This document shows, in pieces, positions 7,936 through 16,397 of a stretch of 43,991 nucleotides of DNA (position 1 is the stretch's first letter; each line of letters starts with the position of its first letter). Position numbers and translations under genes: made by a program. The stretch is from Comamonadaceae bacterium (GTDB taxonomy: Bacteria; Pseudomonadota; Gammaproteobacteria; Burkholderiales; Burkholderiaceae_C): contig CANFWT010000015.1 in the NCBI GenBank assembly GCA_947450895.1, forward strand, positions 1 to 43,991, given 5' to 3'. Below the pieces are notes generated by a model. It ran no database searches. It was given only the letters and a program-made list of their open reading frames with translations, and was not told where the DNA came from.

Positions 7936-10900
7936 TCAGGATTCCAGTATTTCGGGGCGCAGGTCCGGCCCGTTGCCGCTGAAACGGTCCATCAGCAAAT
8001 AAAGCACCGGGGTGATGAACAGGGTGATGGCCTGTGAAAACACCAAGCCTCCGGCTACCGCCAAGCCCAGGGGCTGACGCAACTCTGCCCCTGCGCCCAC
8101 GCCAAACGCAATCGGCAACGCACCCACCAGCGCCGCCAGCGTCGTCATCATGATGGGCCGAAAGCGCAGCACGCAGGCGGTGCGGATGGCCTGATGCGGA
8201 GTCATGCCCTGGTGCCGCTGTGCCTCCAGGGCAAAATCGATCATCATGATGGCGTTCTTTTTGACGATGCCGATCAGCAGCACGATGCCGATGGTGGCAA
8301 TCAGCGTCAGGTCTTGGCCAAACAGCATCAGCGTGGCCAGCGCACCCACGGCAGCCGAGGGCAGGCCCGCCAGAATCGTGATCGGGTGGATGTAGCTTTC
8401 GTACAACACGCCCAGCAGCACATAAATCACCACCAGCGCCGCAACCACCAACACCATTTGGCTGCCTTGGGAGCTTTTGAAGACCGCCGCATCGCCGCCG
8501 TAGGTGGATATCACGCTGGTGGGCATTTGTACCGCTTCGCGCGCGGCGTCGATCTTGGCCGTAGCGTCGCCCAGTGCGGCGCCGGGCGCCAGATTGAAAG
8601 ACACGGTCACCGCCTGCAATTGCCCGACGTGGTTGATGGCCGTGGGACCCACGCTGCGCTCTACCGTGGTAAAGCTCGACAGGGGCACCAGGGTGCCAAA
8701 GTTGGATCGCACGTAAATGCCTGAGAGCGCGGATTCGTCCAACTTTGCCTCTGGCGCCACCTCCATGATCACTTGGTAGCTGTCCACCGGCAGGTAAATG
8801 GTCGACACCTGGCGCTCGCCAAAGGCGCTAAACAGGGCCGAGCGGATGGCGTCTACTGACACGCCCAGGGTGTTGGCGCGGTCGCGGTCGATGTTGAGCT
8901 GCGCTTGCAGGGCGCGCAATTGCGCGTCGCTGGTCACATCGCGAAATATCGGGTCGGCGCGCATGCGCTCTTGCAGTTTGGACGCCCAGGTATTGAGTTC
9001 GTCGGCCTTGACGCTTTGCAAGATGTACTGGAACTGCGCCTTGCTCGGGCGACCACCCAACTGCAGGTTTTGCACCGGGCGCATGAAGACGTTGATGCCC
9101 GCCACGCCGCGCAGCTTCTTGCGCAGGCCCTCGATCACCTGCTTCATCGGCAGGCGCTGGCCTGCGGGCTTGAGGCTGACAAACATGCGGCCAGCGTTTT
9201 GCGCGTTGTTGCCGCCGTTGAAGGAGCTCACCGCGTTGATATTGGCGTCAGCGCGGATGATGGCTGCGGCGCGCTCTTGCAGCGCCACCATTGCCGTGAA
9301 GGAGATGTCCTCGCTCGCCTCGGTGGAAATCTGGATTTGGCCAATGTCTTCTTCCGGAAAAAAGCCTTTCGGAATGATGCTTACCAGCCAGAAGGTCGCC
9401 ACAAACGTGCTAGCGGCCAGCAAGAGAATAGTTTTGCGATGGCCCAGCGCCCGGTCCAGTACCCGGGTGTATCCCGAGAGCGTAGCGTCAAAGCCACGCT
9501 CAAACAGGCGCACCAGCATGCCGGGGGCCTTTTTGTGCGCGTCATCGGTCAAAAAGCGCCCGGCCAGCATGGGCACCAGCGTCAGTGACACAAAGGCGGA
9601 CACCACGATGGCCAGGCTCACCACGACGGCAAATTCGTGGAACAAGAGGCCAATCACGCCCGGCATGAAAAAGATCGGAATGAAAACGGCAATCAGCGAA
9701 GTCGAAATCGACACAATGGTGAATCCCACCTCGCGTGCGCCCATCAGTGCGGCATGGAACGGTTCCTCGCCGTTTTCGACGTGGCGGATGATGTTCTCCA
9801 GCACCACGATGGCATCGTCCACCACCAGCCCCACGGCCAACGTCAGCCCGAGCAGCGAAATGTTGTCCAGGCTGTACGACAAGCCCCACAGCAGCGCCAC
9901 CGCACCCATCAGTGAAATCGGCAGGGACAGCGTGGGAATGGCCGTGGCCACAAAGCGGCGCAGGAATAAAAAGATCACCAGCACCACCAGCACAATGGTG
10001 CCCACCAGCGTGAGCGAGACGTCGTGTAAGGCGTCGCGCACCGAAACCGAGCGGTCGTTGATGGGCGTCATGCTCACCGACTGGGGCATTTGCGCCTGCA
10101 TGGCGGGCATGGCGGCGCGCACCGCGTCCACCAGGCGAACCGTGTTGGCGCCCGGCTGGCGCTGGATGGCGATGGTGATGGAGTTTTCGCCATTGAGCGT
10201 GGCCCAGCTCTTCAGGGTTTCGACGCTGTTTTCCACCTTGGCAATGTCCTTAAGGCGCAGCGGGACGCCCCCCTTGGCGCTGATCACCAGGTTGCCAAAG
10301 TCAGAGGCTGTTTTGAGCTGTTTGTTGGCCTGCAGCACCAGCGTTTGCTTGGGTCCGTCCAAGGTGCCGACCGGCGTGTTGACATTGGCTGCGCGCAGGG
10401 CTGCACTTACTTCATCAAGGCTGATGTTGCTGGCTAGCATGGCGTCGGGCTTGACGCGCACCCGGACCGCAAAGCGCTTGGCTCCGTAGATGTTGACCTG
10501 GGCAACGCCATCAATGGTGGAGAAGCTGGGCGATATCAGGTGCTCGGCGTAATCCTGCAAATCGGCGGGGGACAGCGAAGGCGAAGTCAGCGCGATCAGC
10601 AGCACCGGCGCATCAGCCGGATTGACCTTGCGGTAGGACGGCGGGTTGGTCATGTCCTGCGGCAAAGAGCGCTGCGCGCGCAACAGCGCCGCTTGCACGT
10701 CAACGGCCGCGGCGTCTACGTTGCGCCCTTCCTCAAACTCCAGCGTCAGCGAGGTGCTGCCCAAAGTGCTGCTGGAGCTGATGGTTTTGAGGCCGGGCAC
10801 GGTCTGGAATTGTTTTTCCAGCGGCAGCGCAACCGAGCTGGCCATGGTCTCAGGATTGGCGCCGGGCAGGGTGGCCGAGACGTTGATGACCGGCGTGTCG

Positions 10901-11019
10901 TAACTCGGCAGCGCAGCAACAGGAATATTGCGCAATCCCAAAATGCCCGCGCCCACGATAGAGAGGTTGAGCAGCACCGTCATCACCGGACGGCGGGTGA
11001 ACAGTTCCGAAAAATTCAT
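7936..11019 (-). CDS. RND multidrug efflux permease (HAE-1, MdtB/MdtC-like)
   Basis: Proton-driven inner-membrane efflux pump subunit of 1027 residues, the normal size for the AcrB/MdtB/MdtC family. It starts with the conserved N-terminus FSELFTRRPVMTVLLN, has two large periplasmic loops and twelve expected membrane helices; the proton-relay helix carries GLVVDDAIVVLENI with the paired Asp residues. IPxAALPxYDTPVINVSATLPGA near the N-terminus is closest to the MdtB/MdtC/MuxB type. It overlaps the upstream adaptor by 4 bp (ATGA), so the two are translationally coupled. No outer-membrane factor follows; after its stop only 24 bp separate it from a convergent gene, so a TolC-like partner must be encoded elsewhere. 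The substrate is unknown. Confidence 0.93.
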   Translation of the reverse strand: MNFSELFTRRPVMTVLLNLSIVGAGILGLRNIPVAALPSYDTPVINVSATLPGANPETMASSVALPLEKQFQTVPGLKTISSSSTLGSTSLTLEFEEGRNVDAAAVDVQAALLRAQRSLPQDMTNPPSYRKVNPADAPVLLIALTSPSLSPADLQDYAEHLISPSFSTIDGVAQVNIYGAKRFAVRVRVKPDAMLASNISLDEVSAALRAANVNTPVGTLDGPKQTLVLQANKQLKTASDFGNLVISAKGGVPLRLKDIAKVENSVETLKSWATLNGENSITIAIQRQPGANTVRLVDAVRAAMPAMQAQMPQSVSMTPINDRSVSVRDALHDVSLTLVGTIVLVVLVIFLFLRRFVATAIPTLSLPISLMGAVALLWGLSYSLDNISLLGLTLAVGLVVDDAIVVLENIIRHVENGEEPFHAALMGAREVGFTIVSISTSLIAVFIPIFFMPGVIGLLFHEFAVVVSLAIVVSAFVSLTLVPMLAGRFLTDDAHKKAPGMLVRLFERGFDATLSGYTRVLDRALGHRKTILLLAASTFVATFWLVSIIPKGFFPEEDIGQIQISTEASEDISFTAMVALQERAAAIIRADANINAVSSFNGGNNAQNAGRMFVSLKPAGQRLPMKQVIEGLRKKLRGVAGINVFMRPVQNLQLGGRPSKAQFQYILQSVKADELNTWASKLQERMRADPIFRDVTSDAQLRALQAQLNIDRDRANTLGVSVDAIRSALFSAFGERQVSTIYLPVDSYQVIMEVAPEAKLDESALSGIYVRSNFGTLVPLSSFTTVERSVGPTAINHVGQLQAVTVSFNLAPGAALGDATAKIDAAREAVQMPTSVISTYGGDAAVFKSSQGSQMVLVVAALVVIYVLLGVLYESYIHPITILAGLPSAAVGALATLMLFGQDLTLIATIGIVLLIGIVKKNAIMMIDFALEAQRHQGMTPHQAIRTACVLRFRPIMMTTLAALVGALPIAFGVGAGAELRQPLGLAVAGGLVFSQAITLFITPVLYLLMDRFSGNGPDLRPEILES

Positions 11020-12293
11020 GGCGCGCTGCGGCCGGATGCGGAGGCGGTTGCCGATGCTGCGCCCGGTACGGGGGAAGGCGTGGAGCCAGAAGTCGCCGCC
11101 GAGGCCCCGGCTTTGGGCTCTTTGGGCTTTTCAACGACCAGCGCCCCGGGGCGAAGGTTTTGCTTGCCGTCGACCACCACCATTTCACCTTCGGTGACGC
11201 CGGTAATGGCAGCCTCCCCGTTTTGCCCGGCGACCTGCTTGACCGGTCGCAGCGCGGCTTTGCCGTCTTCCACCACGTAGACGATGGTGCCACGCGCCGA
11301 CTGGATCAGGGCCGCCTGCGGCACGATGACGGCGTCTTTGACGGTATTGATGGTTTGCGATATTTCCACAAAGGCACCGGGCCATAGCCGGCCATCCTTG
11401 TTGTCAAACTTGGCCCGCGCCCGCACCGTGCCTGAAGCAGGATCCACCGCGTTGTCCACAAAGTACAGGCGCCCTTGGAAGCTGCCGCCGTTGTCGGCCA
11501 GCGTGGCCGTTACCTTGGCACCACCGTCTTTGAGCGCCGCGATGGCCTGCGCCAAATTACGTTGTGGAAGGTTGAAGGTCACCGCGATCGGGTCAAGCTG
11601 GGTGATCGTGACGATGGGGGAAACATTGCTTTGCAAGGCGGTACCGATCGACACACTCAGTGCCCCCGCGCGGCCGCTCAAAGGCGAGGTGATTTGGGTG
11701 TACGACAGCGCTACTTTGGCTGCGTCAATAGCTGCTTGGTCCGCAAGCAGGGTCGCGGCGGCCGAGTCGAGCGCCGCTTGTGCGGTATCGACTGCGCTTT
11801 TGGCGACGAAGTTTTGTGCCAACAGTTCCTGCGCGCGCTTGAGCTGGCGTTGGGTGTCAGACAGCGCCGCCTGGTCTTTGGCCTGTTGCGCACGTGCCTT
11901 GGCGAGGTTGGCCTCTTCGGCGCGTCCGTCCAGGGTAAACAAAGGGTCACCGGCACGGACAAACTGGCCGCCATTGATATGCATCTTGGTTACCACGGAA
12001 TTGGTCTGCGCCTTGATGTCCACGCTGGCCAAGGGAAACACGCTGCCGGTCGTTTTCAGGTTCACGGCCATATCCCGTGACTCCGCTTTGGCAGTGCTTA
12101 CCGAAACAGGCGGTCCAGGCGGAGTGGCTGACGAGGCGGCCGACGCCGGCGCCCCTGGCGCGGCTGCGCTGACCGAGGCGCTGGCGGTGGGCGCGGGGCC
12201 CGTGCTTTCAATGGGCTTTTTGTCACTGCAGCCTAGCAGGCCCAAGGTGATAAAGACCGTGCACGCTGCAGAGGTGGAGAAACGAAGGGTCAT
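11016..12293 (-). CDS. RND efflux periplasmic adaptor (membrane fusion lipoprotein)
   Basis: Periplasmic adaptor of 425 residues that links the RND permease to an outer-membrane channel. The N-terminus is a lipoprotein signal with lipobox LLGC (Cys22) followed by a long Ala/Pro/Ser-rich linker of about 45 residues. The lipoyl/barrel-sandwich half-motif VKTTGSVFPLASVDIKAQ-type region is followed by a coiled-coil hairpin rich in Ala, Gln and Lys (about residues 130-200), the second lipoyl half ITSPLSGRAGALSVSIGT, the beta-barrel domain and a membrane-proximal domain. The C-terminal tail is again Pro/Ser/Ala-rich. It overlaps the permease by 4 bp. It is transcribed in the same direction as soxG, 195 bp downstream of it, probably from its own promoter. 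Confidence 0.9.
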   Translation of the reverse strand: MTLRFSTSAACTVFITLGLLGCSDKKPIESTGPAPTASASVSAAAPGAPASAASSATPPGPPVSVSTAKAESRDMAVNLKTTGSVFPLASVDIKAQTNSVVTKMHINGGQFVRAGDPLFTLDGRAEEANLAKARAQQAKDQAALSDTQRQLKRAQELLAQNFVAKSAVDTAQAALDSAAATLLADQAAIDAAKVALSYTQITSPLSGRAGALSVSIGTALQSNVSPIVTITQLDPIAVTFNLPQRNLAQAIAALKDGGAKVTATLADNGGSFQGRLYFVDNAVDPASGTVRARAKFDNKDGRLWPGAFVEISQTINTVKDAVIVPQAALIQSARGTIVYVVEDGKAALRPVKQVAGQNGEAAITGVTEGEMVVVDGKQNLRPGALVVEKPKEPKAGASAATSGSTPSPVPGAASATASASGRSAP

Positions 12294-12358
12294 AAGAGCT
12301 CGGGGTTACGCACAGTTAGAGGCGTGTTACGGCTGGAAACCATCAAACGCATTGCCGC

Positions 12359-12377
12359 GTTGCAGCGGTGCTGCAAC
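12359..12377. promoter_or_regulatory. Perfect 8-bp dyad upstream of RND operon
   Basis: Inverted repeat with arms GTTGCAGC and GCTGCAAC around a 3-base centre (GGT), 66 bp upstream of the adaptor start codon in the otherwise gene-free 195-bp gap between soxG and the RND genes. No T-run follows on either strand, so it is not an ordinary intrinsic terminator. A position upstream of an efflux operon fits an operator for a local or distant repressor; no regulator gene is adjacent. The rest of the gap (12294-12488) shows nothing else I can name. Confidence 0.35.
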
Positions 12378-12488
12378 CTGGAGATCTTAATGGTTGAGCG
12401 CTACACCGCGATTGCTTGCCGTGGCTGCACCAGAACCTGACTTGGCACGTCCATGGCCTGTGGTGAACGCAAAGCGCCCGCAGCGGCA

Positions 12489-13103
12489 CTACTGACCCGT
12501 GGTCAGCGCCACGCCATATTGCAGCGCAGCGTCCAGCAGCGTCTCAAGCTGGCCGTGCGCGTAGGTGCTAAGCAGGTACAGATCAAAGCGGTCCTCGCCC
12601 AGGCGGTGCAAGCTGCAGGGCACGTGGTGGTGGCCGCTGAGTTGCAAGGTGCCGACGACGAAAGCGTGATCGCGAAAATCCAGCGCAAACAGCTTGCCCA
12701 ACGCTGCTACAGCCTTGGGCCCTTCCACGTGGACGCGGCAACGCGCGTGGCTCAAGTCCAGTACCGACCCAATCTCCGGTGGGATGCGGCCACGCAATAC
12801 TCCCATCTGGTTTATCGCTGCGTCACCAATGAGCATGAACTCGTGCGGTCCACTGCGCATCAGCAAACCCAAGGGGCAGGGCGCGGTCTGCCCGGTGGCG
12901 CCAGGCAGCGGGAACATGTCGGTGGCACCCAAGGCCTTTTCCAGCACGGCGCACAGGGCTGCGGTGCCGCTGGGCCAGGTGCTGATCAGGGTGACGCTGG
13001 GCAGCGTGTGGGCGTGCAGGCGCACCTGAATCTGGCCGTCCCGGGTGGGGTGTTCGCACGCGCTGTGCTCGGCAAATGGGCTATGGAATGCGGAATCAGC
13101 CAC
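12489..13103 (-). CDS. soxG: Sarcosine oxidase gamma subunit (SoxG)
   Basis: Fourth subunit of heterotetrameric sarcosine oxidase, 204 residues, near the usual 200. I place the start at GTG 13103, eight bases before the soxA stop, because AAGGAG lies 9 bases upstream inside soxA; the open frame extends further upstream, but that part is soxA read in another frame and is Pro/Ala-rich nonsense. Visible family features are SVTLISTWPSG, FMLIGDA, a Pro/Gly-rich segment LRGRIPPEIGSVLDLSHAR, and FALDFRDHAF. The subunit is structurally related to GcvT-like folds and helps assemble the complex; it has no known catalytic centre. It is the last gene of the B-D-A-G set. Confidence 0.88.
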   Translation of the reverse strand: MADSAFHSPFAEHSACEHPTRDGQIQVRLHAHTLPSVTLISTWPSGTAALCAVLEKALGATDMFPLPGATGQTAPCPLGLLMRSGPHEFMLIGDAAINQMGVLRGRIPPEIGSVLDLSHARCRVHVEGPKAVAALGKLFALDFRDHAFVVGTLQLSGHHHVPCSLHRLGEDRFDLYLLSTYAHGQLETLLDAALQYGVALTTGQ

Positions 13104-16100
13104 GGTAGCGAGCTCCTTGCGCGTCAATAAAGCAGGGGTCGACCACGCGCAGGCGGTATTGGCGCCCTTGGGTGGGGGAGGCGGCGATGATTTCTTTGCC
13201 GATGTGGGCGGTGCCGCCTTGCAGCAGGCCCAGGCCAATGGCCTTGCCCACGGTTTTGCTGAAGGTGGTGGACGTGATGTGGCCGCGTCCATGGCCTTGG
13301 ATGGCGTCGTCGGCAAAAAACAAGATGGAGCCGTTGGAGGGTGGCTCGTTGGCGTCCACGGCTTCCAGCCCGACCAGGGTGGGGCGGTCGGGGCGCGCCA
13401 GGTGGGGGCTGCGGCGCAGCGCATCGCCCCAGAACGCTTTGGTCTTGCTTGCCATCTTGCCCGCGCCCAGGTCGTCGAGCGTGGTGCGTCCGTCCATCTC
13501 AGAGCCCACCACGTGGCCTTTTTCGATGCGCAGTGAACCCAGGGCCTCCAGGCCGTAGGGCCGCAGCTGCCAGGGCTTGCCCGCTTCCAGCATGTGCTGC
13601 CACACCGCCAGGCCGTGGTGGTTGGGGGTGAAGATCTCGAAGGCCAGTTCGCCCGAAAACGTTAGGCGCAGGATGCGCAGCGGCACGCCGGCCAGGGCGC
13701 CTTCGCCCTGCGCGTCGAGCAAGCCCATAAAAGGCAGGGCCTCATTGTCCAGCGCCAGGTGGGGAAAAGCTGCTTGCAGCGTGTCGCGCGCGCGCGGTCC
13801 GGCTACGCTCATGGCCGCCCACTGGTCTGTAACGGACGCCACCGTCACCCGCAGCGTGGGCCATACCACTTGCAGCAAAAATTCCAGGTGGCTCATCACC
13901 TTGGCCGCTTGCGCGGTGGTCGTAGTCAGGAAAAACTGGGTGTCGCTGATGCGGGTGGTGGTGCCGTCGTCCATGACGATGCCGTCCTCGCGCAGCATGA
14001 AGCCGTAGCGCGCCTTGCCCACGGCGAGCTTGGAGAATCCGTTCACGTACACGCGGTCCAAAAATTCGGCGGCATCTGGCCCCTGCACATCAATTTTGCC
14101 TAGGGTGGACGTGTCGGCCATGCCCACGCCCTCGCGCACCAGCGCCATTTCTGCCTTGTAGGCCTGGCCCAGCGTGGCGCCGTTGCTTCGGTACCACAGG
14201 GGGCGCAGCCACAGACCCGCTTCCATCTTGACGCCGTCGTTTGCTTCGTGCCAGCCGTGCATGGCGGTACGCCGCTCCGGCTGGAAATGCGGCCCCACGT
14301 TGCGGCCAGCTAGCGCACCCAGGCTTGCCGGGGTGTAGGGCGGGCGGAAGGTGGTGGTGCCCGCAGCGGCCACGTCAATGCCGCGCGCCGCAGCCATCAG
14401 ACCCAGGCCGTTGAGGTTGGAAGTTTTGCCCTGATCGGTGCCCATGCCCAGCGTGGTGTAGCGCTTAAGGTGCTCCACGGATTGGTAGCCCTCGCGGTGG
14501 GCGAGTTCCACGTCGTCTACCGTGACGTCGTTTTGAAAGTCAATAAACGCCTTGCCGCTGGGTTTGTCGCTCAGCAGCGGACCGGCGGGCACAAAGCCGA
14601 TCGAAGTGTCGTCTGCCAGCGTAGGCGCGGGGTCGGCATAGTGCTTGCCAATGACGGCAGCCGCCTGCGCACCGGCTTGCCAGCCCGATTCAATGGCCTG
14701 GCCCCAGGTCTGGCAGCCGACCATGGCACCTGCGCCAAACTGCGCGCGGTCAAAGCCGCCGGGCACAAAGCATGCAATGTCGCTGCGGTAGACCGGTTTG
14801 ACATTGCGGTGCGAACTCAAATGCACTGTGGGCGTCCAGCCGCCCGACATGGCCACCAGGTCCACGTCCAACTCCATCGGCCCGCCCATCACCCGCCCGG
14901 TGCTGGCGTCATAGCCGCTGATGCGGCAGCGCTTGGCGTGCAAATGGCCGTAGACGTCGGTCACCGTGCTGCCGGTTTGCACCGTGATGCCTGCCCCGGT
15001 GGTCGACGCTAGCAATTCAGGGCGCACCGCGCTGCGCAAATCCACCACATTGACGTGCGAGCCCGCCTGGGCCAGCGCTATGGCGTCGGCATACGCCGCG
15101 TCGTTGTTCACGCAAAACACCGCGCGCTTGCCTGGCGCCACCGCGTAGCGGTTCACATACGCGCCCACAGCGCCCGCGAGCATGACGCCGGGTTTGTCAT
15201 TGCCCGCAAACACCAGCGGGCGCTCAATCGCCCCGCAGGCCATGACGATGGCCGCCGCGCGCACCGTGCGCATGCGCTGGCGCGGCACGCCATGCGCCGG
15301 ATCGGCCACACCGGGCGCGGAGCGCTCAATCACGCCCACGGTATTGCCGTCGTACACACCAAAGGCGGTGGCACGCGTCAGCATCTGCACGCGGCCGGTG
15401 GCTTGCAGTGCCGCCAGCATGGTGGCCAGCCACTGGCCTTTTGCGCTGTTCACTGGATGGTTCAGCAGCGCGCCGCCCAGTTCAAAGTCTTGCTCCACCA
15501 GCATCACTTGCGCGCCCGCACGGGCCGCGTGCAAGGCGGCGCTCAGCCCGGCGGCACCTGAGCCAATCACCAACACATCGGTGTAGTCGTTGTGCCAGTC
15601 GTAACGGTGCACATCGGCATCGTTGACGGAGGCGCCCAGGCCTGCGGCCTTGCGGATGAAGTGCTCGTAGAGCATCCAGGCGCTGCGCGTGGGCCCCATG
15701 AAAGTCTTGTAGTAGAAACCGGCCACAAAAAACGGCGACAGCACAGAGGTGATCGCCATGGCGTCCAAGCGCACCGAGGGCCAGGTGTTTTGGGTGCGGG
15801 TTTGCAAGCCGTTTTCGAGCTCCAGCACGGTGGCGGCAATATTGGGCTCGCGCGTGCCACGGTCGCCCACGGTGAGCAGGGCGTTGGCTTCTTCTACGCC
15901 AGCTGCCATGATGCCGCGTGGGCGGTGGTACTTAAAAGAGCGCGCCACCAGATGCTCGCCGTGCGCCAGCAGGGTGGATGCGACTGTGTCTCCGGCAAAG
16001 CCTTGAAAGGTTTTTCCGTCGAGCGTGAAACTCAGACTCTGGCTGCGGTCCACGCGACCGCCCTGGGCTACCCGATAGGCGCCGCCGCTGGCGGGTTCAG

Positions 16101-16119
16101 AGGGTTTGGATTGCGTCAT
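13096..16119 (-). CDS. soxA: Sarcosine oxidase alpha subunit (SoxA)
   Basis: Large subunit (1007 residues) of heterotetrameric sarcosine oxidase, which oxidises sarcosine to glycine and passes the C1 unit to tetrahydrofolate. The N-terminal part is a ferredoxin-like fold without Cys ligands (about residues 20-110, with SFKYHRPRGI), followed by an NAD-binding Rossmann domain (GSGAAG at 186-191) and a C-terminal GcvT/aminomethyltransferase half from about residue 620 (QPERRTAMHGWHEANDG onward) that binds folate. The length and domain order match known SoxA. It overlaps soxD by 4 bp upstream and soxG by 8 bp downstream. The related N-methylglutamate dehydrogenase MgdC is a real alternative, discussed in the findings. 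Confidence 0.92.
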   Translation of the reverse strand: MTQSKPSEPASGGAYRVAQGGRVDRSQSLSFTLDGKTFQGFAGDTVASTLLAHGEHLVARSFKYHRPRGIMAAGVEEANALLTVGDRGTREPNIAATVLELENGLQTRTQNTWPSVRLDAMAITSVLSPFFVAGFYYKTFMGPTRSAWMLYEHFIRKAAGLGASVNDADVHRYDWHNDYTDVLVIGSGAAGLSAALHAARAGAQVMLVEQDFELGGALLNHPVNSAKGQWLATMLAALQATGRVQMLTRATAFGVYDGNTVGVIERSAPGVADPAHGVPRQRMRTVRAAAIVMACGAIERPLVFAGNDKPGVMLAGAVGAYVNRYAVAPGKRAVFCVNNDAAYADAIALAQAGSHVNVVDLRSAVRPELLASTTGAGITVQTGSTVTDVYGHLHAKRCRISGYDASTGRVMGGPMELDVDLVAMSGGWTPTVHLSSHRNVKPVYRSDIACFVPGGFDRAQFGAGAMVGCQTWGQAIESGWQAGAQAAAVIGKHYADPAPTLADDTSIGFVPAGPLLSDKPSGKAFIDFQNDVTVDDVELAHREGYQSVEHLKRYTTLGMGTDQGKTSNLNGLGLMAAARGIDVAAAGTTTFRPPYTPASLGALAGRNVGPHFQPERRTAMHGWHEANDGVKMEAGLWLRPLWYRSNGATLGQAYKAEMALVREGVGMADTSTLGKIDVQGPDAAEFLDRVYVNGFSKLAVGKARYGFMLREDGIVMDDGTTTRISDTQFFLTTTTAQAAKVMSHLEFLLQVVWPTLRVTVASVTDQWAAMSVAGPRARDTLQAAFPHLALDNEALPFMGLLDAQGEGALAGVPLRILRLTFSGELAFEIFTPNHHGLAVWQHMLEAGKPWQLRPYGLEALGSLRIEKGHVVGSEMDGRTTLDDLGAGKMASKTKAFWGDALRRSPHLARPDRPTLVGLEAVDANEPPSNGSILFFADDAIQGHGRGHITSTTFSKTVGKAIGLGLLQGGTAHIGKEIIAASPTQGRQYRLRVVDPCFIDAQGARYRG

Positions 16120-16385
16120 GGCAGTTCTCTTTCAGCGGCGACTACCACCGACTCAATATCGTGCGTCACCGTATGGCGTTTGACCACCAGCCAACGCCTG
16201 CAACCCAGAGTGTGCTGCCAAAACTCGGTGTGGATGCCGCGCGGGTTTTTCCGGGTATAGACGGTGTCGACCCAGGCGTCGTGGTGTTCGGCTTCCAGGC
16301 TGGGATAGGCCTTGGTGGCGTCGCCGAAGTAGCTGAACTCTTCGTGGTCGCGCAGGCCGCAGTGGGGGCAGTTGATTCTGATCAT
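16116..16385 (-). CDS. soxD: Sarcosine oxidase delta subunit (SoxD)
   Basis: Small zinc-binding subunit, 89 residues, of heterotetrameric sarcosine oxidase. The likely zinc ligands are Cys6 and Cys9 (NCPHCG) and His58 and Cys62 (FWQHTLGCRRW), and the intervening GIHTEFWQH is a strong SoxD signature. It starts with MIRINCPHCG, which is the common family N-terminus. It lies 12 bp downstream of soxB and overlaps the soxA start by 4 bp, so the subunits are translationally coupled. Confidence 0.93.
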   Translation of the reverse strand: MIRINCPHCGLRDHEEFSYFGDATKAYPSLEAEHHDAWVDTVYTRKNPRGIHTEFWQHTLGCRRWLVVKRHTVTHDIESVVVAAERELP

Positions 16386-16397
16386 GGCGTTGCTGCT

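Noticed and set aside
8798..10489. Open frame of 563 codons on the + strand inside the RND permease gene
   Set aside because: It is antisense to a full-length, motif-complete RND permease; composition (Ser/Arg/Met-rich, no recognisable domain) is that of an antisense shadow in high-GC DNA.
12489..13424. Long N-terminal extension of soxG (to 13424)
   Set aside because: The upstream part is soxA in another frame and Pro/Ala-rich; the GTG at 13103 has a good ribosome binding site and gives the usual SoxG length.
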